Below the pieces are notes generated by a model that worked only from the letters and a program-made list of their open reading frames with translations, was not told the DNA's origin and did not search any database. Source: Myxococcus stipitatus (GTDB taxonomy: Bacteria > Myxococcota > Myxococcia > Myxococcales > Myxococcaceae). Taken from it: a stretch of 64,000 bases of DNA. The stretch spans positions 1,178,001 through 1,242,000 of the forward strand of contig NZ_CP102770.1 of the NCBI RefSeq assembly GCF_038561935.1, in the 5' to 3' direction. Position numbers and translations under genes: made by a program. This document shows positions 43,373 through 52,216 of the stretch, one piece after another. Position 1 is the stretch's first letter. Each line of letters begins with the position of its first letter.

Positions 43373-44163
43373 CGTCTTCCCTGGAGGTCTCTGGCGCGAC
43401 GGTGCGCAAGGGGGGACGGCCGCTGCTGGAGGACGTGTCCCTCCGAGTCGCGCCGGGAGACTTCGTGGCCATCGTCGGCCCCAACGGCGCGGGCAAGTCG
43501 ACGCTGATGCGCGTGGCGCTCGGGCTGCAACGGCTGGACGCGGGCCGTGTCACGGTGGGCGGGCGGGACGTGTCGGCGCTCTCGCCTCGTGAGCGGGCCG
43601 CGTTCCTCGCGTGGCTGCCCCAGCGCGTACAGGTCTCCGAGCCCATCACCGCGCTGGAGCACGTCGCCGCCGCGCGCTATCGCTTTCCCGAGTCCCGTCG
43701 CCGCTCTGAGGAGGTGGCGCTCACGGCGCTGGCTCGCGTGCAGGCGGACGCGCTCGCGCCGCGCCCCATCACCGAGCTGTCCGGAGGAGAGCAGCAGCGT
43801 GTCGCCGTGGCGGCGCTGCTCGCGCAGGAGTCTCCGCTGGTGATGCTGGACGAGCCCGCCAACTTCCTGGACCCGGCGCAGCAGCTGGAGCTGTACGCGC
43901 TCGTGGGGAGGCTGTGGCGCTCGGGGCTGGGGGTGCTGTGCATCACCCATGACATCAACGTGCTCGCCCATGCGATGGGGGAGGGGCGCGAGGGACGGAT
44001 TCGCGTGGTGGGCCTGTCGCGCGGCCGGGTGGCCTTCGAGTCGAGCTACGACGCGCCGGACCTGGGCGAGCACCTGGGCCGGGTGTTCTCGGTGCGGATG
44101 CGCGGCCTGGAGGTCGAGGGCCGTCGGGTCTTCGTGAGCCTGCCCCTGGAGCGCGGGTCATGA
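43369..44163 (+). CDS. btuD: ABC transporter ATP-binding protein (BtuD-like)
   Basis: A 264-residue ATPase of the FecE/BtuD type. Walker A GPNGAGKSTLMRVALG, Q-loop LAWLPQRVQ, signature ITELSGGEQQRVAVAALL, Walker B PLVMLDEPANFLDPAQQ and switch His in CITHDINVL are all intact. Start ATG overlaps the end of the binding-protein gene (ATGA), and its own stop overlaps the start of the permease gene, so the three are translationally coupled. It should energise cobalamin uptake through the downstream permease. Confidence 0.88.
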   Translation: MTSSLEVSGATVRKGGRPLLEDVSLRVAPGDFVAIVGPNGAGKSTLMRVALGLQRLDAGRVTVGGRDVSALSPRERAAFLAWLPQRVQVSEPITALEHVAAARYRFPESRRRSEEVALTALARVQADALAPRPITELSGGEQQRVAVAALLAQESPLVMLDEPANFLDPAQQLELYALVGRLWRSGLGVLCITHDINVLAHAMGEGREGRIRVVGLSRGRVAFESSYDAPDLGEHLGRVFSVRMRGLEVEGRRVFVSLPLERGS

Positions 44164-45101
44164 AGACGCGGTTGGCGGTGATGCTCGTCGTCTGCATCGC
44201 GGTGATGGCGGTGGCTCCCTTCATCGGTCCACCGATGCCTCCGGACGCGCGCGACTTCATCCTCTGGCAGCTGCGCATCCCTCGGACGCTGATGGCGCTG
44301 CTGGTGGGTGGAACGCTGTCGCTGGTGGGCGCGGTGTATCAGTCACTCTTCGCCAACCCGCTCGCCGCGCCGAGCACCGTGGGCACCACGGCGGGCGCTA
44401 CGTTGGGCGCGCTGGTGGCCATCGTCCTGGGGGCTCGCAGCGCGGTGTGGGGCCTGCCGCTCATCACCGCCGCCGCGTTCGCCGGGGCCCTGGGCGTCAG
44501 CATGCTGGTGGCCGCCATCGCCGCGGGGCGCAGCGTGCGGATGAACGACCTGGTGCTGGCCGGCATCGCCTTCTCCATGGCTGCGGGGGCCATCTCCACG
44601 GGCGTGCAGTTCTCCGCGGACTCGACGGAGCTGCTCGCGGCTACGCGGTGGACCATGGGCCACCTGCCGCAGGTGGGCTACCAGGGCATCGTGATGCTGT
44701 TGCCCGTCGCCGCCGTGTCGGTGGTGGGGCTGCTGTTGCTCACGCGCGCGCTCGAGGTGTTCATCGCGGGCGAGGAGCACGCCGAATCACAGGGCGTCAA
44801 CGTGCGCATGGTGCGCATCATCGCCATCGGCCTGGGGGCCATGGGCGTGGCGGGCTGTGTCGCGTGGTGCGGTCCCATCGCCTTCGTGGAGCTCATCGTC
44901 CCGCACATCGTCCGGCGGGTGCTGGGGGTGAGTCGACGCGTGCTGCTGCCGTGCTCGGTGGTGGTGGGTGCCAGCTTCCTGGTGCTGTGTGATGCGCTGA
45001 CCCGCGTCATCATGCCCGGTCGAGAGCCTCCCGTGGGCCTCGTGACCGCGGCCCTGGGCACGCCCCTGCTGGTGTACCTGGTGGCTCGCCGGTCCTCTTG
45101 A
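44160..45101 (+). CDS. btuC: ABC transporter permease (FecCD/BtuC family)
   Basis: A 313-residue membrane protein with about nine or ten hydrophobic segments. FecCD motifs are clear: QLRIPRTLMALLVGGTLSLVG, GAVYQSLFANPLAAPSTVGTTAGATLG near the N-terminus, and GPIAFVELIVPHIVRRVLG and PGREPPVGLVTAALGTPLLVYLV near the C-terminus. It forms the channel for the BtuD-type ATPase encoded upstream. ATG overlaps the previous stop. It ends 10 bases before the stop of the convergent phosphatase gene and no hairpin separates them. Confidence 0.87.
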   Translation: MKTRLAVMLVVCIAVMAVAPFIGPPMPPDARDFILWQLRIPRTLMALLVGGTLSLVGAVYQSLFANPLAAPSTVGTTAGATLGALVAIVLGARSAVWGLPLITAAAFAGALGVSMLVAAIAAGRSVRMNDLVLAGIAFSMAAGAISTGVQFSADSTELLAATRWTMGHLPQVGYQGIVMLLPVAAVSVVGLLLLTRALEVFIAGEEHAESQGVNVRMVRIIAIGLGAMGVAGCVAWCGPIAFVELIVPHIVRRVLGVSRRVLLPCSVVVGASFLVLCDALTRVIMPGREPPVGLVTAALGTPLLVYLVARRSS

Positions 45102-45111
45102 AGAAAGGGGC

Positions 45112-45732
45112 TCAGGGCTCCAGGTTCATCAGCTTCACCACGGGCTCGTCGCCGTAGAAGTCGATGACGTTCACCGCCGCGTGGACCTGGTCTAGTCGGA
45201 ACAGGTGCTGGTCCGCCATGCCCAGGGCCTCGGCCAGCAGCGTGCGGTTGACGCCTCCATGTGACACCAGCGCGAAGCACTGTCCTGGATGGCGTGCGCG
45301 CAGGGCTCGGCCTCCCTCGCGGACGCGCTCGCGCATCTCGGAGAAGGTCTCTCCCTCGGGGAACCGGACCTGCTCGGGGTGCGCCATCCACTCCGCATAG
45401 CGGCTCGGGAAGCGGCGCTCGGCCTCTTCGTAGGTGAGCCCCTCGAAGAGCCCGAAGTCGATTTCGCGAAAGGCCTCCTCCACCTGGAGGCCCACCCCGC
45501 GCCCTTCCGCCACGCGCTTCGCCGTGTCGAGCGCCCGCAGCCGGGGACTTGAATACAGGCCGTGCAGCTCCACCTGGGAGAGCAGGCTCGCCGCGCGCTG
45601 GGCCTGCACATGTCCCTCTGGTGCGAGGCTCACGTCGAGCCGGCCGTAGCACCGGCCCTTCATCTCCTCCGAGGGCTTGCCGTGCCTCACCAGAATCATC
45701 CGCGTCACGCCGCCGGGCAGCCGCCAGTCCAC
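45112..45732 (-). CDS. cobC: Alpha-ribazole phosphatase (histidine phosphatase family)
   Basis: A 206-residue phosphoglycerate-mutase-like phosphatase that removes the 5'-phosphate of alpha-ribazole phosphate or adenosylcobalamin phosphate in the last step of cobalamin synthesis. Catalytic signature MILVRHGKPSEE (phospho-His), acidic residue in REIDFGLFEGLTYEEAE (the FGxxEGLT motif of CobC) and second His in ALVSHGGVNR. I start at GTG 45732 because AAGGAG precedes it by 8 bases; an ATG at 45699 directly before the RHG motif is an alternative. It follows cobS by 25 bases, on the same strand. Confidence 0.85.
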   Translation of the reverse strand: MDWRLPGGVTRMILVRHGKPSEEMKGRCYGRLDVSLAPEGHVQAQRAASLLSQVELHGLYSSPRLRALDTAKRVAEGRGVGLQVEEAFREIDFGLFEGLTYEEAERRFPSRYAEWMAHPEQVRFPEGETFSEMRERVREGGRALRARHPGQCFALVSHGGVNRTLLAEALGMADQHLFRLDQVHAAVNVIDFYGDEPVVKLMNLEP

Positions 45733-45757
45733 GCTCGTCACTCCTTCTCGAGGCGCC

Positions 45758-46498
45758 TCAACCGAGCGCCAGCGCCAGCACGAGCACCACGGCCTCGCAG
45801 ATTTCGGTGTTGGCGCCCATGGTATCGCCGGTGATGCCGTCAATCTTCCTGCGGCACCACCACCCTTGAAGCGCGGACGCGCCGCCCACCGCAGCCAGCA
45901 ACACGCCGCCGCGCCACCCCATCAACCCCAGCGCGAAGCCGAGCGCGAGCACCGTGGCCCCCAGCACCTCGACACGTCCGACGTGGTCGGTGATGGCCAT
46001 GCCCAGTCCTCCCGTGCGGCGCGCATAGGGCAGGAGCCACCCTTGAGGAACGGAGCCCCACCGGCCGAGCACCAGTGCCACCACCAGCACCGTGTCCGCG
46101 TGTCCCCGCTCCAGCAGCGCCGCCAACGCGCTCGCCTTCAGGCCCACCATCACCACCAGGGTGACGCCGGCATACGCGCCAATCACATGGTCGCGCATGA
46201 TGCGCAGCACATCCTCCTTCGTGCGCCCGCCACCGAAGCCATCGGCCATGTCCGCCAGTCCATCCAGGTGCAGCGCACCGGTGAGCAGCGCGTAGAGGCC
46301 GAGCAGCACATACGCGGTCACCGGGGCGGGCAGCAGCGGATAGAGCAGGTGGCGCGCGCCGACGAGCACCGCCGCCAGCAGGGCACCGACCAGGGGAAAG
46401 CAGAGCGTCGAGCGGCCCACGTCGGCGGCGTCGAAGGTCGCGGCGCCGGGGACGGGGATGCGCGTGAGGAAGGCGATGCTGGCGAAGAGTCGCTTCAT
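45758..46498 (-). CDS. cobS: Adenosylcobinamide-GDP ribazoletransferase (cobalamin synthase)
   Basis: A 246-residue integral membrane enzyme that joins adenosylcobinamide-GDP with alpha-ribazole. Signatures: FLTRIPVPG at the N-terminus, LHLDGLADMADGFGGGRTKEDVLRIMRD (the metal-binding motif of the family), and IDGITGDTMGANTEICEAVVLV at the C-terminus. About seven hydrophobic segments. ATG at 46498 is used; the longer frame to 46774 has no support. It lies 47 bases after cobT and 25 before cobC; order T-S-C suggests one operon. Confidence 0.93.
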   Translation of the reverse strand: MKRLFASIAFLTRIPVPGAATFDAADVGRSTLCFPLVGALLAAVLVGARHLLYPLLPAPVTAYVLLGLYALLTGALHLDGLADMADGFGGGRTKEDVLRIMRDHVIGAYAGVTLVVMVGLKASALAALLERGHADTVLVVALVLGRWGSVPQGWLLPYARRTGGLGMAITDHVGRVEVLGATVLALGFALGLMGWRGGVLLAAVGGASALQGWWCRRKIDGITGDTMGANTEICEAVVLVLALALG

Positions 46499-46545
46499 GG
46501 GAACGTGGCGCGACTCCTGCCACGTTTCCCTCGTCACGGCGAGCT

Positions 46546-47607
46546 TCAGCGCCGCGACTTCTCCGCGACCCCCGCCGAGGCGAACGTGGCCATCTCGTGC
46601 AGGATGTGCAGGCTGCTGTCCAACAGGCCCATGGCGAGCACCGCGCCGGTGCCCTCGCCGAGCCGCAGGCCCAGGTCCAGCAAGGGCCGCAGCCGCAGGG
46701 CCTCCAGCACCCGGCGATGCCCCGCTTCGCGCGACATGTGGCTGGCGAGCAGGAAGGGCATCACCCGAGGACACAGCCGCGCCGCCACCAGGCCCGCGAC
46801 AGAGGAGATGAAGCCATCCAGCATCACGGGGATGCGCTTGGACGCCGCGCCCAGCGCGACCCCCGCGAGGCCGGCAATCTCGAATCCCCCCACCTTGGCG
46901 AGCACATCCAGCGGGTCCGCCGCGTCCGGCTGGTTCACCGCGAGCGCGCGCCGCACCACCTCCACCTTGCGCGTGAGGCCCGCGTCATCCACGCCCGTGC
47001 CTCGCCCCGTGGCCATGTCGGGAGACACGCCCGCGAGCACACACGTGAGCGCCGCCGACGCCGTGGTGTTGCCGATGCCCATGTCCCCCAGGCCGATCAA
47101 CGTGATGCCCGCCTCCGCCAGCTCCAGCGCCAGCAGCGTGCCCACGCTCAGCGCCTCCTCGGCCAGACGGCGCGACATCGCGGGCCCTCTCGCGAAGTTC
47201 CCCGTGCCCGGCCCCAGGCGGTGGTTTCGCACGCCCTGGAGTCCTGGCAGCGGTGCCCGCACGCCCATGTCCACGACCTCCACGCGGACGCCGTGTTGCC
47301 GGGCGAGGACGTTGATGGCGGCGCCGCCTCGGGAGAAGTTGGCGACCATCTGCGCGGTGACCTCGGCGGGATAGGCGCTCACGCCTTCCTCCGTCACGCC
47401 GTGGTCCGCGGCCATCACCACCAACCCCTTGCGAGGCATCGCGGGCGCGGCTTCTCCTCGCAGCGCGGCCCACTGACAGGCCAGCTCCTCCAGGCGCCCC
47501 AGGCTGCCCTGAGGCTTGGTCTTCACGTCCAGCAATCCCTGGCACTGCCTGCCAGCGTCGGTATCGGGGTCGGGAATCCGGGCGAGTACTTCGCGATACG
47601 CAGGCAT
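46546..47607 (-). CDS. cobT: Nicotinate-nucleotide--dimethylbenzimidazole phosphoribosyltransferase
   Basis: A 353-residue enzyme that makes alpha-ribazole phosphate, the lower ligand precursor of B12. Motifs: KPQGSLGRLEELACQWA near the start, VVMAADHGVTEEGVSAYP, NFSRGGAAINVLA, GLGDMGIGNTTASAAL and GFEIAGLAGVALGAASKRIPVMLDG. The catalytic Glu (family position near 317) is in RLGEGTGAVLAMGLLD. ATG at 47607 follows AAGGGG. It is the first gene of the leftward cobT-cobS-cobC run. The 149 bases upstream, before the membrane-protein gene, show no B12-box riboswitch. Confidence 0.94.
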   Translation of the reverse strand: MPAYREVLARIPDPDTDAGRQCQGLLDVKTKPQGSLGRLEELACQWAALRGEAAPAMPRKGLVVMAADHGVTEEGVSAYPAEVTAQMVANFSRGGAAINVLARQHGVRVEVVDMGVRAPLPGLQGVRNHRLGPGTGNFARGPAMSRRLAEEALSVGTLLALELAEAGITLIGLGDMGIGNTTASAALTCVLAGVSPDMATGRGTGVDDAGLTRKVEVVRRALAVNQPDAADPLDVLAKVGGFEIAGLAGVALGAASKRIPVMLDGFISSVAGLVAARLCPRVMPFLLASHMSREAGHRRVLEALRLRPLLDLGLRLGEGTGAVLAMGLLDSSLHILHEMATFASAGVAEKSRR

Positions 47608-47756
47608 GGGGGAGCCCCTTAGCGGAAACCCCTTCAAGCTAGGCGTGCGGGATGCCGACAGGCAATGTATCCGAACGAGCGCCGCGCGCTGGCGCTGCAT
47701 GCTGGTGGACACAACCTTGTCGCGCACGTTCGTGGACTACAGACGCGCGGTGCGAC

Positions 47757-48308
47757 TCAATCTCCGGTGGACGCGGAGACGGACTTCTCGGGCTCCGACA
47801 GGAAGCGCCGCCGCAGGGTCTTCGTCACCTCCGCGTCCCATCGGACGGAGAACACCTCCACGAAGGTCCTCCTCCAGCGCAGCGCGCACGCCAGACACGC
47901 CAGCGTCACGACGAGTCCGATGACCGCGTTCTGCCACGACGCCAGGTCCCACTGCCCCGCCCAGAACCACTCCCGCATGCTCGTGGGCCAGAAGTAGTGG
48001 ATGGGCCACCCAGGCCCGCTGCCGAGCAGGTCGCAGACAAGATGCAGATGGAAGGCGCCCAGCGCGAGCAGCGCCACGCGGGTCCGCTCCTTCGCCATCG
48101 CCACACACACCGCGGCGGTGAGGAGCGCGCCCGCGTAGCCGTGGAAGAGGACGTGGTGATAGCGCACGTAGGACGCCTCGCCCGCCAGCAGCGTGAGTCC
48201 ATCCAGGTCCGGAGCAAGCCCCGCGCAGGTGACGAGGATGCGGTCGCGGCGCTCGCGCAGGACCTGGGACATCAGCCACGACAGCTCCGCATGGACGATG
48301 GGGCTCAT
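47757..48308 (-). CDS. Membrane-bound metal-dependent hydrolase-like protein (YdjM/DUF457-type)
   Basis: A 183-residue protein with three or four membrane segments. The N-terminal part MSPIVHAELSWLM ... CAGLAPDLDGLTLL ... YHHVLFHGYAGALLTAAV contains conserved His and Asp residues (PDLDG, HHxxFH) in the style of YdjM/LexA-regulated inner-membrane hydrolases and phospholipase-C-like proteins. A second His pair follows (GAFHLHLVCDLLGSGPGWPIHYFWP). Substrate is unknown. It stands between the cobalamin cluster and a small Cys-rich protein gene on the same strand. Confidence 0.72.
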   Translation of the reverse strand: MSPIVHAELSWLMSQVLRERRDRILVTCAGLAPDLDGLTLLAGEASYVRYHHVLFHGYAGALLTAAVCVAMAKERTRVALLALGAFHLHLVCDLLGSGPGWPIHYFWPTSMREWFWAGQWDLASWQNAVIGLVVTLACLACALRWRRTFVEVFSVRWDAEVTKTLRRRFLSEPEKSVSASTGD

Positions 48309-48339
48309 GTGCCCCCAAGCCTACGTCAGCCCGCGGCCC

Positions 48340-48579
48340 TCACGATGGCACCGGCGAGACACGGGGTGTGCCGAGCAGCTCCAGCGTGCGCACCGCCACG
48401 TCCGCCACGGTGGACGAGCACGGCATGCAGCCCCCACCGCAGCAGGTGGGCCAGTCGCCCTCCGCGTCCCGGAGCAGCGGGTACACACAGCCGCGCAGCG
48501 AGTCCGGCAGGCCGGCCTCCTCGCAAGCGCGGCGCAGCGCCGCCTGCACGGTGGGGTCCTTCACATCGAGCACGCCCAC
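48340..48579 (-). CDS. Small Cys-rich hypothetical protein (79 aa)
   Basis: Not recognised. The conserved-looking core runs VLDVKDPTVQAALRRACEEAGLPDSLRGCVYPLLRDAEGDWPTCCGGGCMPCSSTVADVAVRTLELLG. The cluster CCGGGCMPC (four Cys in nine residues) plus two more Cys suggests a metal or Fe-S site. The start is uncertain: GTG at 48579 or 48573 are used in preference to the longer frame (to 48657), which adds an Arg-rich segment. It lies 31 bases upstream of the membrane hydrolase gene on the same strand and is divergent from the MarR-type regulator. Confidence 0.5.
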   Translation of the reverse strand: MGVLDVKDPTVQAALRRACEEAGLPDSLRGCVYPLLRDAEGDWPTCCGGGCMPCSSTVADVAVRTLELLGTPRVSPVPS

Positions 48580-48742
48580 TTCATAACGGCCCGCGCGACT
48601 CCAGGCGCGCCGCTTCACACTCCGAGCGGGCGGGCAGGCCCCTTCCGTCCTTCCCACCCCCCGGGCCGAAGTTTTTCATTGCGCCGACTAGTTAGGGACC
48701 TTACGACATGCCTTGGGCAGCACCTGGAGTCCCGCTCGCACC

Positions 48743-49267
48743 ATGACCGTGAACCCACCCCCCATCACCCGCTACGAGCGGCTGCAGCGCTTGGCGAAGC
48801 GCTTTCCGGAGCTGGACCCCGGCGCCATCGAGACCTGCATCTCCTTGCTGCGGCTGTCGAATGACCTGTCGGCCGCCTACGACACGAGCCTGTCGCGCTG
48901 GGGGCTGTCCACGGGCCGCTTCACCGTGCTGGTGCGCCTGTACTCGGCCAGCGAGACGGAGGATGGCCGGAGCCTCACCCCCGCGGAGCTCGCGGAGAGC
49001 TCCTGTGTGAGCCGCGCCACCATGACGGGGCTGCTCGACACGCTGGAGAAGGACGGCCTCATCTCCCGGGAGGACCACCCGGAAGACCGCCGGATGTACA
49101 CCGTGAGCCTCACCCGCAAGGCGCGCGCGCTGCTCGAGGAGATGTTCCCCGAGCACTACCGCCGCGTGGCCTCGCTCATGTCGGGCCTGAGTGAAGAGGA
49201 GCGCGACACCCTCCGAACCCTGCTGGCCAAGGTCTCCACGCACCTGCCCGCCTTCCGGGAGCCGTAA
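48743..49267 (+). CDS. MarR-family transcriptional regulator
   Basis: A 174-residue regulator with the winged helix typical of MarR proteins: SLTPAELAESSCVSRATMTGLLDTLEKDGLISREDHPEDRRMYTVSLTRKARALL. Helices on either side would form the dimer interface and ligand pocket (ISLLRLSNDLSAAYDTSLSRWGLSTGRF). It is followed, on the same strand, by genes for a membrane fusion protein and a major-facilitator drug exporter, the usual EmrRAB-like layout, so it most likely represses that pump and is released by toxic ligands. An inverted repeat ATGATT-N8-AATCAT lies between it and the pump genes. Confidence 0.88.
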   Translation: MTVNPPPITRYERLQRLAKRFPELDPGAIETCISLLRLSNDLSAAYDTSLSRWGLSTGRFTVLVRLYSASETEDGRSLTPAELAESSCVSRATMTGLLDTLEKDGLISREDHPEDRRMYTVSLTRKARALLEEMFPEHYRRVASLMSGLSEEERDTLRTLLAKVSTHLPAFREP

Positions 49268-49335
49268 GCCTCCTGCGTCGTTCCGAACCCTCGAACTCCC
49301 CCCGTCGGGCCCGCTGGAAGTCCCGCCACGCCCGA

Positions 49336-49355
49336 ATGATTAGCCACCAAATCAT
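49336..49355 (+). promoter_or_regulatory. Inverted repeat, candidate MarR operator
   Basis: ATGATT and AATCAT form perfect 6-base arms separated by 8 bases, 27 bases before the membrane-fusion gene ATG. The AT-rich palindrome stands out in GC-rich DNA and has the size of MarR-type sites, so it is probably bound by the upstream regulator. Confidence 0.55.
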
Positions 49356-49382
49356 CGACCTGTTGAACCTTTGAGAAACGCC

Positions 49383-50633
49383 ATGAGTACTGCATCCCCC
49401 TCGATGGATTCCCCGAACCATGACACCTCGAAGACGGCGCCTTCGCTCGTGACGGAGCCCGCCGCGCCACGCTCCCGCGCGAAGAAGGTGCTGCCCGCGC
49501 TCCTGGCCCTGGCGGTGGTGGGCGGTGGCGTGCGCTGGCTGGTGTCGCGCGGCCACGAGTCCACGGACGACGCGCAGGTGGAGGGCCGTATCGCCAATGT
49601 GTCTCCGCGCATCTCCGGTCAGGTGGCCAAGGTGCTGGTGAATGACAACCAGCGCGTGAAGGCCGGCGAGGTCCTGGTGGAGCTGGACGCCACGGACCTG
49701 GAGGCGAAGCTGGAGGTGGCTCGCGCGGACGTGCAGAGCGCGGAGGCGCAGGCGTCCAACGCGCAGGCGCAGCTGTCCCTCACGGAGGTCAACGCGGGCG
49801 CGACGCTGCGTCAGGCCCGAGGCGGCGTGGTGCAGGCGAGCAGCGGCATCAGCTCGTCCAAGGCGGCGCTGAACCAGGCGCAGGCGGACGTGGTGGCGGC
49901 GGAGGCTCGCTTCAAGCTGGCGGACGCGGACCTGGTGCGCGTGAAGACGCTGAAGTCGGAGGGCGCGGTGACGCAGGCGGACCTGGACGCGCGGCAGTCC
50001 GCGTATGACCAGTCCAAGGCGGCGCTGGACGTGGCTCGCGCGAAGCTCGTCTCCACGGAGGCGGGCGTGCAGGGCTCGTCCGGTGGCCTGGAGACGGCGC
50101 AGGGCCGGCTGGCCGCGGCGGAGACGGGGCCGGTGCAGGTGACGGCGGCGCAGGCGGCGGTGAAGCTGGCCGACGCGAAGCTGAAGCAGGCGCAGGCCGC
50201 GCTGCACCTGGCGGAGCTGGCGGTGTCGTACACGAAGGTGCGCGCGCCGGTGGACGGCGTGGTGAGCCGCCGCACGGTGGAGCTGGGGCAGATGGTGGGC
50301 CCGGAGCGTCCGCTGATGGCGGTGGTGCCGCAGGACGACGTCTGGGTGGTGGCCAACTTCAAGGAGGACCAGGTGGGCGAGATGAAGGAGGGCCAGCCCG
50401 TGGACGTGACGGTGGATGCGTTCAGCGGCCGCTCCTTCAAGGGGCACGTCGACAGCCTCGCGGGCGCCAGCGGCGCGCGCTTCGCGCTGCTGCCTCCGGA
50501 CAACGCCTCCGGCAACTTCGTGAAGGTGGTGCAGCGCATCCCCGTGCTCATCCGCTTCGACGGTGACTCGCGGGGCCTGGCGCTCAAGCCGGGCATGAGC
50601 GCCATCGTCACCGTGGATACGAGGAGCAACTAG
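49383..50633 (+). CDS. HlyD/EmrA-type membrane fusion protein
   Basis: A 416-residue periplasmic adaptor of a tripartite pump. A single membrane anchor (VLPALLALAVVGGGVRWLV, about 37-56) is followed by the barrel/lipoyl half (STDDAQVEGRIANVSPRISGQVAKVLVNDNQRVKAGEVLVELD), a long alpha-hairpin coiled coil (about 100-265, Ala/Gln/Asp-rich heptads), the second lipoyl half (SYTKVRAPVDGVVSRRTVELGQMV) and the beta-barrel. EmrA-like rather than AcrA-like because of the N-terminal anchor. The start at ATG 49383 is preferred over TTG 49371. It is followed after two bases by the exporter gene. Confidence 0.9.
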   Translation: MSTASPSMDSPNHDTSKTAPSLVTEPAAPRSRAKKVLPALLALAVVGGGVRWLVSRGHESTDDAQVEGRIANVSPRISGQVAKVLVNDNQRVKAGEVLVELDATDLEAKLEVARADVQSAEAQASNAQAQLSLTEVNAGATLRQARGGVVQASSGISSSKAALNQAQADVVAAEARFKLADADLVRVKTLKSEGAVTQADLDARQSAYDQSKAALDVARAKLVSTEAGVQGSSGGLETAQGRLAAAETGPVQVTAAQAAVKLADAKLKQAQAALHLAELAVSYTKVRAPVDGVVSRRTVELGQMVGPERPLMAVVPQDDVWVVANFKEDQVGEMKEGQPVDVTVDAFSGRSFKGHVDSLAGASGARFALLPPDNASGNFVKVVQRIPVLIRFDGDSRGLALKPGMSAIVTVDTRSN

Positions 50634-50635
50634 TC

Positions 50636-52177
50636 GTGAAGGGTGAGGTCATCACCGGCTCGAAGGCCGGTATCACCATCGCCGCCATGGCCGCGGCGCT
50701 GATGTCCGTGCTGGACATCTCCATCGTCAACGTCGCGCTCAGTGACATCCGCGCGAGCTTTGGCACGCCGTTGGACCAGATTGCGTGGGTGTCCACCGGC
50801 TACATGATGGCCAACGTGGTCGTCATCCCGATGACGGGCTGGCTCCAGCGGCGCTTCGGCTTCCGGCGCTACTTCACCGCGTCCATCCTCATGTTCACCG
50901 CGGCCAGCGTACTCTGTGGCCTCGCGTGGAACCTGCCGTCGCTGGTGGTCTTCCGCATCCTCCAGGGCGTGGGGGGCGGCGCCATCATCCCCACGTCACA
51001 GGCCATCCTCTTCGCGCGCTATCCCCAGAAGGAGCACGGCATGGCCGGCGCGCTCTTCGGCCTGGGCGCGGTGACGGGGCCGCTGTTGGGGCCCACCGTG
51101 GGCGGGATGCTCATCGAGGTGGCGAGCTGGCACTGGATTTTCCTCATCAACCTGCCGGTGGGCCTGTTCGCCGCGTACATGGCGTGGCGCCACATCGAGC
51201 AGAAGGACTTCGAGCCCTCCACGGACCGCGTGGACCGCTGGGGCATCGCGCTGCTGGCGGTGGGCATGGCGGCGCTCCAGTTCGTGCTGGAGGAGGGGAC
51301 TCGCGAGGACTGGTTCGACAGCATGAAGATCACCGTGCTCGCCGTGGTGGCGGGCGTGGCGCTCATCACGTTCATCGTCCACGAGCTGGAGACCCCCCAG
51401 CCGGTGGTGGACCTGCGCGTGTTCGCCAACCGCTCCTACGCGGCGGCGACAGGCGTCAACTTCCTCATCGGCACGGCGCTGTTCGGCGGCTCGTTCCTCT
51501 TCAGCCTCTTCTGCGGCACGGTGATGCGCTACTCGGCGCTGGACATCGGGCTGGTGTTCCTCAAGGGCAGCGCCATCCAGCTGCTGCTGATGCCGCTCAT
51601 CGGCCGCTTCGGGAGCAAGGTGGACGGGCGCCTGCTCGTGGGCCTGGGCATCATCGGCATGTGCTTCTCGCTGTGGACCAACGGCCACCTGGCGAGCACG
51701 GCGGACGAGGCGGCGCTGATTACGCCCGTGTTCATCCGCGCCTGCTCCATGGGCTTCATCTTCGTGCCCCTGTCGGTGATGGCGCTCAGCAACCTGCGGC
51801 CGGACCAGCGCGGCAACGCGGCGGGGTTGTTCAACCTGACGCGCGAGCTGGGCGGCTCCATCGGCACCGCGTGGATGAGCAGCGCGCTCAACCGGCTGAC
51901 GAAGGTGAACACCACGGCGCTCTCCTCGCACGTGGATGTGTACGGGCAGGTGACGCAGGAGCAGCTCGCCGGCCTCAAGGCCACGGTCGCCGCGCGGGTG
52001 ACGGACCCCTTGGCCGCCGCCTATGGCCTGATGGGCCAGCGCATCAACCTGCAGGCGCTGGTGCGCGCCTTCAACGCCAACTTCACCGTGCTCACCGCCA
52101 TCTTCGCCTGCTCGCTGGTGCTGGTGGTGATGCTGCGGCGCGCGAACCCGGGCGTGAAGGTGGAGGGTGCCCACTGA
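50636..52177 (+). CDS. MFS drug exporter, DHA2 (EmrB/QacA) family
   Basis: A 513-residue transporter with 14 predicted membrane helices. DHA2 motifs: LMSVLDISIVNVALSDI in helix 1, WVSTGYMMANVVVIPMTGWLQRRFGFRRYF (motif A between helices 2 and 3), RILQGVGGGAIIPTSQAIL (motif B), LFGLGAVTGPLLGPTVGGML (motif C, the antiporter signature). It probably expels lipophilic toxicants or detergents through the EmrA-like partner encoded immediately upstream (two-base gap; GTG start at 50636). No outer-membrane factor gene is in the window. A hairpin 40 bases after the stop probably ends the marR-emrA-emrB transcript. Confidence 0.92.
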   Translation: MKGEVITGSKAGITIAAMAAALMSVLDISIVNVALSDIRASFGTPLDQIAWVSTGYMMANVVVIPMTGWLQRRFGFRRYFTASILMFTAASVLCGLAWNLPSLVVFRILQGVGGGAIIPTSQAILFARYPQKEHGMAGALFGLGAVTGPLLGPTVGGMLIEVASWHWIFLINLPVGLFAAYMAWRHIEQKDFEPSTDRVDRWGIALLAVGMAALQFVLEEGTREDWFDSMKITVLAVVAGVALITFIVHELETPQPVVDLRVFANRSYAAATGVNFLIGTALFGGSFLFSLFCGTVMRYSALDIGLVFLKGSAIQLLLMPLIGRFGSKVDGRLLVGLGIIGMCFSLWTNGHLASTADEAALITPVFIRACSMGFIFVPLSVMALSNLRPDQRGNAAGLFNLTRELGGSIGTAWMSSALNRLTKVNTTALSSHVDVYGQVTQEQLAGLKATVAARVTDPLAAAYGLMGQRINLQALVRAFNANFTVLTAIFACSLVLVVMLRRANPGVKVEGAH

Positions 52178-52216
52178 GCCGTCCGGACCGCTGGTACGGG
52201 GGCGGGGCCCTCTGGC

